A stretch of DNA of 64,000 bases from Hydrogenimonas urashimensis (GTDB lineage Bacteria; Campylobacterota; Campylobacteria; Campylobacterales; Hydrogenimonadaceae): assembly GCF_016593255.1 (NCBI RefSeq), contig NZ_AP023212.1:186001-250000 (forward strand), read 5' to 3'. Positions 37,278 through 45,682 of the stretch are shown piece by piece (positions within the stretch are counted from its first letter, which is position 1; each line of letters opens with the position of its first letter). The notes below the pieces were generated by a model. The model worked only from the letters and a program-made list of their open reading frames with translations. It was not told the origin of the DNA and did no database searches. A program made the translations under genes and the position numbers.

Positions 37278-38076
37278 GGATATATCCCAGTTTCAAAGCG
37301 GACATTTCGATAAATTTGTTTTTGATCGTACGGTGGGCGATTTTGGACGGTTTGTTGTTTTCGTAATAGTCGTAGATTTCAAAAAGTGTGTACATCAGTT
37401 TGTTGATTTCCCTGTAGTTTCCTTTTGTGAATTTATGGATATGTTTGATATTGGTTTTGTCGAACATGCTGGCGATCTCGAAATAGTTCTGCTGTATCAG
37501 TTTTTTCTGAATATACATCTGCGTATCGTGGACCGTTCCGTTTTTCAGTTCGATCGTCTCCCAAATTCTCGACTGGAAATGCTCTTTGGCTATAAGGTCC
37601 TCTTTTTCCGTCTTGTGCAAAGAGACGACGAATTTGATAACGCGTGTATCGGAAATGAGCCGTATCTGCTCCATCATTCCGGAAGGATAGAGCTGCGCCT
37701 CGTCCAACAAAACGGTGATATGTTTTTCATCTTTGAGCGTATTGCAGATATCGATGAACTGGTTGTATGTAAGATGTTCGGGCACCTCGTCCTCTTCGAT
37801 TAGGAAAGAGTAGAGCGTTTTGATGAATTCGTCGGGATTCTGTATAGGGGTTGAGATGAGAAAGACATTCTCTTTCTCTTTGAGGTCATGATAGATTTTG
37901 TTGATGAGTATGCTTTTGCCCGTTCCCGGCTTTCCATAGAGCAGTATCATTTTCAGAGGTTTGGCGATACTCTCCTGAAGTTTGTTGTAAAACAGGATCG
38001 AGGTATCGAGGCCGATGTACTGGCTGATCTCGATCCTGTCGATGAATATTTTCTGCAGCTCTTTGAATTTGCTCAT
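37270..38076 (-). CDS. mshM: MshM/ExeA-like AAA ATPase
   Basis: A 268-residue cytoplasmic ATPase of the ExeA/GspA type. It has 'YGKPGTGKSILINKI' (Walker A, about 48-55) and 'ITVLLDEAQLYPSGMMEQIRL' region (Walker B). ExeA relatives help place the secretin through peptidoglycan. Unlike ExeA it ends without a peptidoglycan-binding domain. It overlaps mshL by four bases, which agrees with the Vibrio order mshL-mshM-mshN. Confidence 0.85.
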   Translation of the reverse strand: MSKFKELQKIFIDRIEISQYIGLDTSILFYNKLQESIAKPLKMILLYGKPGTGKSILINKIYHDLKEKENVFLISTPIQNPDEFIKTLYSFLIEEDEVPEHLTYNQFIDICNTLKDEKHITVLLDEAQLYPSGMMEQIRLISDTRVIKFVVSLHKTEKEDLIAKEHFQSRIWETIELKNGTVHDTQMYIQKKLIQQNYFEIASMFDKTNIKHIHKFTKGNYREINKLMYTLFEIYDYYENNKPSKIAHRTIKNKFIEMSALKLGYIHA

Positions 38077-39638
38077 TGCATATGGGTCAAATTGCTATCG
38101 GAGAGTCTGTTGTATCCGATATCTTTGAGTGTCATAGAATTCTTCGCTTTGACCAGATGCGGCGTGACGATGATAACCAGTTCGATCTTTTCGTTGGTTT
38201 GCTCATCATACTTGAAAGCGTAGCCAAGCAGGGGAATGTCGCCAAGCAAGGGAACTTTGTTGGTCTCATTCTGAACTTTGTCGGTGATGAGTCCACCCAG
38301 AATGACATGGGCACCGTCTTTGACCGTGACAACGGAAGCCATCTGCCGGCGCTCGAGGTCGGGCGGCATCGTTCGGTTGACATTGTCGTTGGTGACGGGA
38401 TTGATCGTATCGCTGACAGAAGGGTTGATTTTCAACGTGATCGTGCCGTCTGCAGAAATTTCAGGGGTGATATCAAGCAGAATCCCCGCAAACACCGAAT
38501 CGATGATTTCATTTTGCGCCACGGTGCTTCCGCCTGTGTTGCTGAGAGTGGTGCTGTTCTGTATTTTGTAGAAATACTGTTTTCCTACCGTAATCATTGC
38601 CGCCTGATTGTTGAGTGTCAGGACTTTCGGATTGGAAACGGAGTGGACATCCCCCTGTGATTCAAGAAACTTGATGATCGTCCCAAGCTGGGCGTTCATG
38701 ACGATATCCGTGAATGTCGCCACTTTGCCGATGACAGGATCGGCGATGAAAGGTATTTTCCCGCCAAGTCCGTCACCCGGAGTGATGCCTCCTTCATTGA
38801 TGTTGCTGTTGGTCCGGAGTCTTTCGGCGGATACACTGAAGTTTTGCAGTTTGTATATTTCACGCCAGTCGATACCGGTTTCTTTTCCTTTTTTCAAAAC
38901 GACGGCGTACATTTTTACATCGATCAGTACCTGCTTGTGCAGACGGTTGATCAGATTGTCGAGATACTCTTCCACACGGTCCAGCTGCTTTTTCGTTCCG
39001 GTGATCGTGACAAGACCCGACTCCTTGTCGATGACAGGAGCTCCGGCCTGATAGGTGTCTTCGGGGCGGTTGAGGATGTTTTCGATCTGATCGGAGAGCG
39101 TTGCCCAGAAAATGAATTCGTCGTTTGAAGAGATGTCGATGCCGCTTTCCGATTCCCCGGTGCTCATGTTGCTTGTCGAAACCATGCCCCCTGTACTTCC
39201 CACCGTCTGCTGGCTGGCCACTCCGCTGGCGAGCATGACCTTCGTATTGCTCTGACTTTTGCGGTCGGTGCTGATATAGTCGACATGGAAGGTTTTCGTC
39301 AGCAGATAGGAGATTTTCAGGATATTGCCGTCAAGAGAGTAGTTCAGATTGTGTTCGTTCAATGCGACATTGAGGACTTCCGGAAGCGTTGCATCTTTGA
39401 GAGAGAATCGGTTCAACGGCATTTTCAGCCGTTTTGCAGCCTCTTTGTCTTTGATTATAAGTGTCAGATCGCACTGTTCCGCCAGTTGATCAATCAATTC
39501 GGAAATCCTGGTCCCCTTGTTCGCCTTGATGTTGAACAGGTTGTCTTCGCAGCCGGCCTTCAGGTTGCTGGTCATCCCGACCGATGCCGTAATAACCGCT
39601 GCCAAAATTGACATCTTGATTGTTTTTATGCAATTCAT
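38073..39638 (-). CDS. mshL: MshL-type secretin
   Basis: The outer-membrane channel of the pilus, 521 residues. A signal peptide ('IKTIKMSILAAVITASVG') is followed by an STN/N0-like domain ('TRISELIDQLAEQCDLTLII'), an N1/secretin-N region ('GLVTITGTKKQLDRVEEYL') and the secretin core: 'VHSVSNPKVLTLNNQAAMITVG' region, 'GILLDITPEI', and 'DGAHVILGGLI' to 'VPLLGDIPLLGYAFK'. The last blocks are diagnostic of secretins. I use ATG 39638 with AAGGA six bases upstream; a TTG two codons earlier is possible. No lipobox is seen. Confidence 0.92.
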   Translation of the reverse strand: MNCIKTIKMSILAAVITASVGMTSNLKAGCEDNLFNIKANKGTRISELIDQLAEQCDLTLIIKDKEAAKRLKMPLNRFSLKDATLPEVLNVALNEHNLNYSLDGNILKISYLLTKTFHVDYISTDRKSQSNTKVMLASGVASQQTVGSTGGMVSTSNMSTGESESGIDISSNDEFIFWATLSDQIENILNRPEDTYQAGAPVIDKESGLVTITGTKKQLDRVEEYLDNLINRLHKQVLIDVKMYAVVLKKGKETGIDWREIYKLQNFSVSAERLRTNSNINEGGITPGDGLGGKIPFIADPVIGKVATFTDIVMNAQLGTIIKFLESQGDVHSVSNPKVLTLNNQAAMITVGKQYFYKIQNSTTLSNTGGSTVAQNEIIDSVFAGILLDITPEISADGTITLKINPSVSDTINPVTNDNVNRTMPPDLERRQMASVVTVKDGAHVILGGLITDKVQNETNKVPLLGDIPLLGYAFKYDEQTNEKIELVIIVTPHLVKAKNSMTLKDIGYNRLSDSNLTHMQ

Positions 39639-39647
39639 TCCCAATCC

Positions 39648-40067
39648 TTATTTCGCGAGAAGTTTTATTTTTTTACTTTTTGGACGCTTCAAAAAGACAC
39701 GCACCTGTTTGTTGTTACGGACAAGCAGGACATTGTCCTCCCCGATTTTCGATATTTTGTATCCGTTCACTTTTGCATTGAGCCCATACCATTTTCGGTT
39801 GATTTTGACCCGGTCGTTGATGATGGCCGTCAGGTTGAAATGGTACCGCTTTTTCCTCTTTTTTACATTTTTGGACATGATATATCGGCCACCTGGATAG
39901 ATGAAAGGATCTTTCGCCGTGGCAACCTCTTTTTTCTCAAGCCCGATCCGTTCCTCTTTGATATCGTTGACGAGCTTGTCGATATCATTGATCGTGATTT
40001 CGGCATTGAGCACTGTCGCTGTCAAAAGAGCAACGGCCGTACTTTTAATCAATAGTTGATTCCCCAT
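39648..40067 (-). CDS. mshK: MshK-like periplasmic protein
   Basis: A 139-residue exported protein. The N-terminal signal 'LIKSTAVALLTATVLNA' precedes a short helical part. The C-terminal half, 'LTAIINDRVKINRKWYGLNAKVNGYKISKIG', resembles the PilP/GspC-type beta domain that links inner-membrane proteins to the secretin. The name rests on this and on its position between mshJ and mshL. It overlaps mshJ by 19 bases and is very lysine-rich at the C-terminus. Confidence 0.7.
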   Translation of the reverse strand: MGNQLLIKSTAVALLTATVLNAEITINDIDKLVNDIKEERIGLEKKEVATAKDPFIYPGGRYIMSKNVKKRKKRYHFNLTAIINDRVKINRKWYGLNAKVNGYKISKIGEDNVLLVRNNKQVRVFLKRPKSKKIKLLAK

Positions 40068-40693
40068 ACTGATACCTTAAAGTTTGCGTTGATAGTCTTG
40101 TCGCTTTCGAGCTCAAGGTTGTAAATATCGACAACCAGCTCACTCTCTTCGATTTCGTTCAGGAAATTGATCATGTTCCTGTAATTTCCCGCACATTCGA
40201 CACCGATTTCAAGAACATGTCCGAAACTGTCCTTGTTGTTGATGAATTTGTTGGAGATCAGGAAAATATCGATATTGTTCTTTTTCGCCTTGAGTGCGAT
40301 CGAATCCAGAAATTTCGCCCAGTTCTTTTCGTTGAACAGAAGTTCCGAAAGGGTCTGGATCTGGTAATCGGAATATTCGTTGATCTCTTTGAGGTCGTTG
40401 AATTTGACCTGGAGCGTCTGTATCTCTTTTTGAAGCTTCTTGATTTTGTATCTCTGGTCATTGTTGACAGTCACGGAAGCGAGATAGGACTTCTCTTCGC
40501 GAATCTTTTTCTCCAGGCGTTTTTGCTGTTTCAGATCTTTTTTCAGCTGCTTTTCCGTGATGGGAATCAGATAGGAGTAGGAGATCAGACCGACAACCGC
40601 CATGATTCCAAGGACCATGAGGTAGAATTCACTCTCCTTCTTCTCCTCGAAATATCTGTCCAGTTTTTCCAGTAAATCCTCTATGATTTTCAT
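40049..40693 (-). CDS. mshJ: MshJ/PilO-like inner-membrane protein
   Basis: A 214-residue bitopic protein. The membrane segment 'YLMVLGIMAVVGLISYSYL' is at about 24-43, followed by a long coiled coil (45-110) and a small ferredoxin-like periplasmic domain ('HVLEIGVECAGNYRNMINFLNEIEESELVVDIYN' region), the PilO/GspM layout. It forms the alignment complex with MshI. It overlaps mshI by four bases. Confidence 0.8.
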   Translation of the reverse strand: MKIIEDLLEKLDRYFEEKKESEFYLMVLGIMAVVGLISYSYLIPITEKQLKKDLKQQKRLEKKIREEKSYLASVTVNNDQRYKIKKLQKEIQTLQVKFNDLKEINEYSDYQIQTLSELLFNEKNWAKFLDSIALKAKKNNIDIFLISNKFINNKDSFGHVLEIGVECAGNYRNMINFLNEIEESELVVDIYNLELESDKTINANFKVSVWGINY

Positions 40694-42234
40694 AATACTG
40701 TCACCTTTAGATCGCCTTGATAGATACCGGTTTTCTCATCCTTGTATATCTTTTCGATATCTGTATGGATCTTCCTTTCATATTTATCGGTCAAATATTT
40801 GATGAATTGAGTGATCCTCTTTTCGCTGGTCGAGTAGAGCGAGAGAGTAAAAGTGTTGTCTTCGTCGACGATTTTGGTCACTTTTACATTGAATTTACCC
40901 ATGTCGTTTCCAAAATTGACGATCGTTTTCGCTTTCATCGGGTAATTCACTTTTTTGTCGTAAATAGCGGAAAGAATTTTCTTTTTGGTTTCGAAAAGAT
41001 CCTGCTCGGCCTTGATTTTCCCGAGGACATCTTTCTTTTTCGTCTGCAGCGAACTGATCTCCCTTTTGATGGAAGTGACCAGTTCGTTGAGTTTTTTCTC
41101 TTCCTTCGTCAGCTTTTCGTTGACGATTTTCGTGTAGGTGTCAAAGGTGTAGTTGTAGACCGGAAGCGAAAGCGCCAGTACCACTGTCGCCATGGTTGTG
41201 ATGATAAACTGGCCGCTTCGTCTTGCAACGAACGGGGGAGGCCTGAAAAAGAGGGTGAAGTTTGGACTCTCTTCGCCTTCGATGTCTTTGATCGCTTCGA
41301 GAATACTGAGATAGTGGAACTGGTCGATGTACCACTCGCCCTTTTCCATTTCGTAATCGAAATCGAAATCGTTCGATTCGATACCAAGATAGGTATGGGC
41401 ATATTCGTTGAGCCCCAGGATCGGACCGCTTTCGGATCCGGCGTAGAACATGTCGATCTTTTCGATGTCGAAGGCTCTCTTGGCGTAGATGAGGATGTCG
41501 TTGACATAGAGAAAGATTTCGCTGAAGAGCTTCATCAGCTGGTCTTGGTAATCGAAATTCGATGTCTTCAGCCCTTCGTTTTGCAGCATGTCGTAGAACG
41601 CTTCCTCATCGACCCTTTCGCCATACAATTCGCAGAAACGCTCGTAAATGTTTTCAAAAGAGTATTTCAGCGATTTGGAGTAGAGATATTCGCCATCCTT
41701 GAAGAGCGCCAGGAAAGCATCCTCTTTCTGAAAATAGAGAAAACCGTGGACGCCGAATGCGTCGAGAATCTCTTTTTCGTAGATATTTTGAATCAGGTAG
41801 GGTTTGGGATAGATGTAGTCGATATACTTGACCTGTTCCCTTATCGGATCGAACGTTTCGTGCAGCACTTCCGGTTCCGCTACGAAAACGTGGAAATAGC
41901 GGAGTTTGTCGGTTTTTCTTTCGGGTGCCTCGACAAAGCGGATGACATACTCGACGGCCTGGTCGAGACCGAGGTCGTCATACGCTTTCAGTTCGATGGC
42001 ATCCTGCAAATCCTCCGGCGGGATGTTGACACTGATCTCTATGAGAGAGGAGATGAAATCTTTCGCGTCGAGGGTGGATACGACGAAATTCTTTTTGTCG
42101 TATGTCAGTTTTTCGATTTTTTGCAATGCATTGTTCTGGAACTGGTAATATTCTTTTTTGTATGCATTGATCGAGACGATTTTCTGAAGGTTCGGGTTGA
42201 CCTGATCTACCATGGTTTGCGATCTTTTGAACAT
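40690..42234 (-). CDS. mshI: MshI/PilMN-like fusion protein
   Basis: A 514-residue protein and the first gene of the pilus operon. The cytoplasmic part (1-330) resembles PilM or the cytoplasmic half of GspL, with 'IPPEDLQDAIELKAYDDLGLD'-type sequence. A membrane helix at about 338-360 ('FIITTMATVVLALSLPVYNY') follows, then a coiled coil and a PilN-like periplasmic domain. It connects the ATPase to the periplasmic alignment ring. AGAGG lies five to six bases before ATG 42234, and a TATAAC -10 (42260-42265, minus strand) lies upstream. Confidence 0.8.
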   Translation of the reverse strand: MFKRSQTMVDQVNPNLQKIVSINAYKKEYYQFQNNALQKIEKLTYDKKNFVVSTLDAKDFISSLIEISVNIPPEDLQDAIELKAYDDLGLDQAVEYVIRFVEAPERKTDKLRYFHVFVAEPEVLHETFDPIREQVKYIDYIYPKPYLIQNIYEKEILDAFGVHGFLYFQKEDAFLALFKDGEYLYSKSLKYSFENIYERFCELYGERVDEEAFYDMLQNEGLKTSNFDYQDQLMKLFSEIFLYVNDILIYAKRAFDIEKIDMFYAGSESGPILGLNEYAHTYLGIESNDFDFDYEMEKGEWYIDQFHYLSILEAIKDIEGEESPNFTLFFRPPPFVARRSGQFIITTMATVVLALSLPVYNYTFDTYTKIVNEKLTKEEKKLNELVTSIKREISSLQTKKKDVLGKIKAEQDLFETKKKILSAIYDKKVNYPMKAKTIVNFGNDMGKFNVKVTKIVDEDNTFTLSLYSTSEKRITQFIKYLTDKYERKIHTDIEKIYKDEKTGIYQGDLKVTVL

Positions 42235-42259
42235 TTACTGCCTCTTTTTAAGTCAATAC

Positions 42260-42265
42260 GTTATA
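42260..42265 (-). promoter_or_regulatory. -10 box of the msh operon
   Basis: TATAAC on the minus strand, about 26 bases before the mshI start. No clear -35. The 145-base gap to era otherwise shows only a short AAACTT/AAGTTT hairpin near 42294. Confidence 0.35.
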
Positions 42266-42379
42266 TAACTTGGGATCTATTCTAACCCAGCAAAACTTAA
42301 ATATGAATTCAAGTTTTGACGATTCGGTTGATTCTCATCACCAAGCCACGGATAAAGCAACGCTCTTTTATGCCTGATG

Positions 42380-43294
42380 CTACTGGAAACTGTAGCCAAT
42401 CTCAGAAAGCGATTTCTTGTTTTTGGACCATCCGCTTTTGACCGATACGAAAAGTTCGAGAAAGATCTTTTTCCCCGCGAATTTCTCCATTTTGATGCGC
42501 GCATCTCTTCCGATGCGTTTGATCGTCGATCCCCCGCGTCCGACAAGTATGAGTTTCTGACTCTTCTTTTCGGCGATGATCGTAGCCTGCACACGATCAA
42601 GATGCGGTTTCTCGTCGATCTTCTCGATAATCACATCCGTTTCATAGGGAATTTCGTCACTCAGGTTGTCGAAAATCGACTCCCGGATCATCTCTTTGTA
42701 GATGTCCCGGATGTTGGTCGTCGTCATGAGTTCCGGATCGTAGAGCCAGGGAGAGCAGGGCAGATGTTTCCCGATTTCATCCAGCAGCTCTTTTTTCCCG
42801 ATATCTTTGGTGACCGAGACGGGAATGAGTGCCAGAAATCTCTCCTGAAACTTTTGATACTCCGAGATCTTTTCGAGCAGTTTTTGGTTGCTCACTTCGT
42901 CGATTTTCGTCAGGACGACGATATGGGGGCGTCCTTTCGTGTTGAGTTCCAGAAATTTCTCGTAATGGTCCAGCCTGTCTTTTGCCGGTGCAAGAAAAAG
43001 AACAAGATCACAGTCGCCGATCGCCTTGATCGCCTCAGAGAGCATGAACTGGTTCAAAAGACGCTCTTTTTCATGGATTCCCGGCGTATCGACAAAGATG
43101 ATCTGAACATTGCCGTGCATCACGATAATGTTCATGCGCTTTCTGGTAGCCTGTGCCTTTTTGCTCACCATCGCCAGTTTCTCGCCGACGAGCCAGTTGA
43201 GTAGCGTGCTTTTGCCGGCGTTCGGGCGCCCTACGACGGCAACGAATCCCGCTTTCGTCGGACAGTCAGAGGATGTAGCGCGCAATATCTTCAT
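42380..43294 (-). CDS. era: GTPase Era
   Basis: Ribosome-associated GTPase needed for 30S maturation. G1 'GRPNAGKST', G3 'DTPGIHEKE' and G4 'LTKIDE' are present in the N-terminal half, and the C-terminal KH domain shows 'LILVGRGGSTIKRIGRDARI'. Length is about 304 residues. The start is uncertain: the ATG at 43294 lies within the end of hslU, and a TTG four codons later has GAGG at better spacing. Either way it overlaps hslU and is the last gene of rplI-hslV-hslU-era. Confidence 0.95.
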   Translation of the reverse strand: MKILRATSSDCPTKAGFVAVVGRPNAGKSTLLNWLVGEKLAMVSKKAQATRKRMNIIVMHGNVQIIFVDTPGIHEKERLLNQFMLSEAIKAIGDCDLVLFLAPAKDRLDHYEKFLELNTKGRPHIVVLTKIDEVSNQKLLEKISEYQKFQERFLALIPVSVTKDIGKKELLDEIGKHLPCSPWLYDPELMTTTNIRDIYKEMIRESIFDNLSDEIPYETDVIIEKIDEKPHLDRVQATIIAEKKSQKLILVGRGGSTIKRIGRDARIKMEKFAGKKIFLELFVSVKSGWSKNKKSLSEIGYSFQ

Positions 43295-44609
43295 CCTCGA
43301 CGATGGAATCGAGCTTACCATGGACATAATCGGCAGTTATCGTGAAAGTTTTACCCCTGTACCGGTCCGCTTCGAAACTGATCTCTTCCAGGACCTTTTC
43401 GATGACGGTATGCAGACGCCGCGCACCGATGTCCTCCGTGCGCTCGTTGGCCTGGTAACTGAGGTGCGCGATCGACCTGAGGGCATCCTCTTCGAAAACG
43501 AGTTCCATGCCCTCGACACTCAGCAGTGCCTGATACTGTTTGATCAGTGAGTTTTTCGGTTTGGTCAGAATTTCGTACAGTGCCTCTTCCGTCAGGCTGT
43601 CGAGCTCGACACGCAGGGGAAAACGGCCCTGCAGTTCGGGAATGAGATCGCTCGGTTTGCTGACATGGAATGCGCCCGCGGCGATGAACAGGATGTGATC
43701 GGTATCGATGGGGCCGTATTTGGTGTTGACCGTACTCCCCTCGACGATCGGAAGAAGGTCGCGCTGGACTCCCTCTTTGCTTGGATCCTGCCTTCCGCTG
43801 TTCTGGCTGGACACGGCGATTTTGTCGATTTCGTCGAGAAAAATGATGCCGCCCTGCTGCGCCCGACGCAGTGCTTCCTGTTTGATCTGCTCTTCGTCGA
43901 GAATCCTTTCGCTGGCACTCTGCCTCAGAATCTTTCGGGCTTCTTTGACTGTCACCTCTTTTTTGTTCTCCCTGCCGAACGAACCGAAGACCCGGGCCAG
44001 GGATTCCTGCACCTTGCTCATCTCCGGCGGCATGTTGCTGTCTGCCATTTCGATCTTCGGAGCCGGCATTTCCACTTCGATCTTCAGTTTGTCCAGCTCC
44101 CCTTTTCTGAGCTTCTCCCGCATCCGTTCGAAACTGCTTTGGTACTCCTGCTGTTTGCTCTGCGGGGCGTTTTTCGGCAGCGGCGGCAGGAGTTTTTCGA
44201 TGATCATTTTTTCGACATTCCGGTCGATTTCCCCCGCTTTGAGTTCCTTTTGCTCCTGGGTGACGAGATTGATCGAAGTGGCGACGAGATCGCGTATCAT
44301 CGATTCGACATCCCGTCCCACAAAGCCGACCTCGGTGTATTTGCTGGCTTCGACCTTGACGAAAGGAAACCCCATCATCTTCGCAAGCCGCCGTGCGATT
44401 TCCGTTTTTCCTACGCCGGTCGAACCGATCATCAGGATATTTTTGGGCATGATCTCATCCTGAATCTCTTTGGGCAGCTGCATGCGTCTGAATCGGTTGC
44501 GAAGGGCCACGGCGATCGTCTTTTTCGCCCTCTCCTGACCGATGACATAGTTGTCAAGATAGGCGACGATCTCTTTGGGTGTCATGGTATTGGCGTTTTG
44601 GTTGCTCAT
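43266..44609 (-). CDS. hslU: HslU, unfoldase of the HslVU protease
   Basis: A 447-residue AAA+ ATPase that unfolds substrates for HslV. It has '[16 protein letters not shown]', Walker A '[15 protein letters not shown]', '[18 protein letters not shown]' (pore region), an inserted I-domain (about 110-240), '[12 protein letters not shown]' (Walker B), '[12 protein letters not shown]' (sensor/arginine finger) and a C-terminal '[10 protein letters not shown]' that docks into HslV. I chose the ATG at 44609, which forms an ATGA overlap with the hslV stop; a longer frame upstream lies inside hslV. Confidence 0.96.
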   Translation of the reverse strand: MSNQNANTMTPKEIVAYLDNYVIGQERAKKTIAVALRNRFRRMQLPKEIQDEIMPKNILMIGSTGVGKTEIARRLAKMMGFPFVKVEASKYTEVGFVGRDVESMIRDLVATSINLVTQEQKELKAGEIDRNVEKMIIEKLLPPLPKNAPQSKQQEYQSSFERMREKLRKGELDKLKIEVEMPAPKIEMADSNMPPEMSKVQESLARVFGSFGRENKKEVTVKEARKILRQSASERILDEEQIKQEALRRAQQGGIIFLDEIDKIAVSSQNSGRQDPSKEGVQRDLLPIVEGSTVNTKYGPIDTDHILFIAAGAFHVSKPSDLIPELQGRFPLRVELDSLTEEALYEILTKPKNSLIKQYQALLSVEGMELVFEEDALRSIAHLSYQANERTEDIGARRLHTVIEKVLEEISFEADRYRGKTFTITADYVHGKLDSIVEDEDIARYIL

Positions 44610-45142
44610 TTTCTCAATTCCAGTGTTTTGATATTGTGGTTGGTGTAGATGCACAGGTCGGCGGCGATGTGGAGGCTCTCCTCGACCAGCGCCTTGGGAT
44701 CCATGTCGGCATGTTTCGCCAGTGCCCTGGCGGCGGAGATCGCGAAATTGCCGCCGCTTCCGATGGCGGCGATCTTGCCATCTTCTGGTTCCACGACATC
44801 GCCGTTTCCGCTCAGAATGAAGATGTGCTCATTGTTCAGAACGATCATCATCGCCTCGAGGCGCCTCAATACTTTGTCTTTGCGCCACGCCTTGGAAAAG
44901 TCGATCACCGCTTTGAGCAGATCCCCCTTTCTGCTCTGCAAAAACCCCTCGAACATGTCGAAAAGGTTGAAAGCGTCGGCGGTGCTTCCCGCAAAGCCTG
45001 CGAGCACCTCGCCGTTGTGGAGTGTGCGGATCTTCGTGGCGTTTCCTTTGAGGACGGCGTTGCCGAAGGTCACCTGTCCGTCTCCGCCGATGACGGCATA
45101 ATCGTCTGCTCTGTAGGCCAGTATCGTCGTCGCTTCAAACAT
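44606..45142 (-). CDS. hslV: HslV, peptidase of the HslVU protease
   Basis: A proteasome-like threonine peptidase of 178 residues. The predicted N-terminus is '[14 protein letters not shown]', so the catalytic Thr would be residue 5 rather than 2 and four residues must be removed. This short propeptide is, to my knowledge, usual in Campylobacterota. '[22 protein letters not shown]', '[15 protein letters not shown]' and '[16 protein letters not shown]' are typical. It overlaps hslU by four bases and follows rplI by five. Confidence 0.95.
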   Translation of the reverse strand: MFEATTILAYRADDYAVIGGDGQVTFGNAVLKGNATKIRTLHNGEVLAGFAGSTADAFNLFDMFEGFLQSRKGDLLKAVIDFSKAWRKDKVLRRLEAMMIVLNNEHIFILSGNGDVVEPEDGKIAAIGSGGNFAISAARALAKHADMDPKALVEESLHIAADLCIYTNHNIKTLELRK

Positions 45143-45147
45143 CTCCT

Positions 45148-45591
45148 CTACTCTCCGGCCACTTCGAATTTGAGAGAGGCATGGATGCCGTGTCCCAGTT
45201 TGATATCGGCTTCGTATTCGCCCGTTGCCTTGATCGCATGGTCGAGGTGGATGTGCTTTTTGTCCACTTCCAGCCCGATCTCTGCCAGGGCGTCGGCCAG
45301 ATCATGGTTCGTGATGGCTCCAAAGAGCGATCCGTTGGCCCCAAGCTTCTTTTTGATCACCGGATGGACACTTTCGAGTCTCTTTTTCATCTCTTCAAGA
45401 CGCGCGATCTCCGCCGCTTCTTCCGCTGCTTTGCGCTGCTGCTGCGCCTGCCACTCGGCGACCACTTCCGGAGTCGCCACTTTGGCGAATCCCTTGGCGA
45501 CGAGGAAGTTTTTCCCGTAGCCGTCTTTCACCTCTTTGATCTCTCCGGCTTTGCCCAAACTTTTCACATCTTTTATCAACAGTACTTTCAT
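45148..45591 (-). CDS. rplI: Ribosomal protein bL9
   Basis: A 147-residue large-subunit protein. The N-terminal domain '[31 protein letters not shown]' region is nearly textbook, followed by a long connecting helix (about 45-75) and the C-terminal rRNA-binding domain ('[16 protein letters not shown]'). It is the first gene of rplI-hslV-hslU-era. The ribosome site GGAG is eight bases before ATG. Confidence 0.97.
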   Translation of the reverse strand: MKVLLIKDVKSLGKAGEIKEVKDGYGKNFLVAKGFAKVATPEVVAEWQAQQQRKAAEEAAEIARLEEMKKRLESVHPVIKKKLGANGSLFGAITNHDLADALAEIGLEVDKKHIHLDHAIKATGEYEADIKLGHGIHASLKFEVAGE

Positions 45592-45620
45592 AAACTGAAC
45601 TCCTACGTATAATTTGGGTG

Positions 45621-45653
45621 ATTATATCGAAAATAGCGTAATTCGGTTATAAT
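45621..45653. promoter_or_regulatory. Divergent -10 boxes for rplI and the M3 peptidase
   Basis: TATAAT on the minus strand at 45621-45626 would serve rplI (30 bases from its ATG). TATAAT on the plus strand at 45648-45653 would serve the peptidase at 45683. Both are perfect -10 boxes; -35 sites are not clear. Confidence 0.5.
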
Positions 45654-45682
45654 TCCGAAAAAATCGAGGGGGAAGGTCGATC

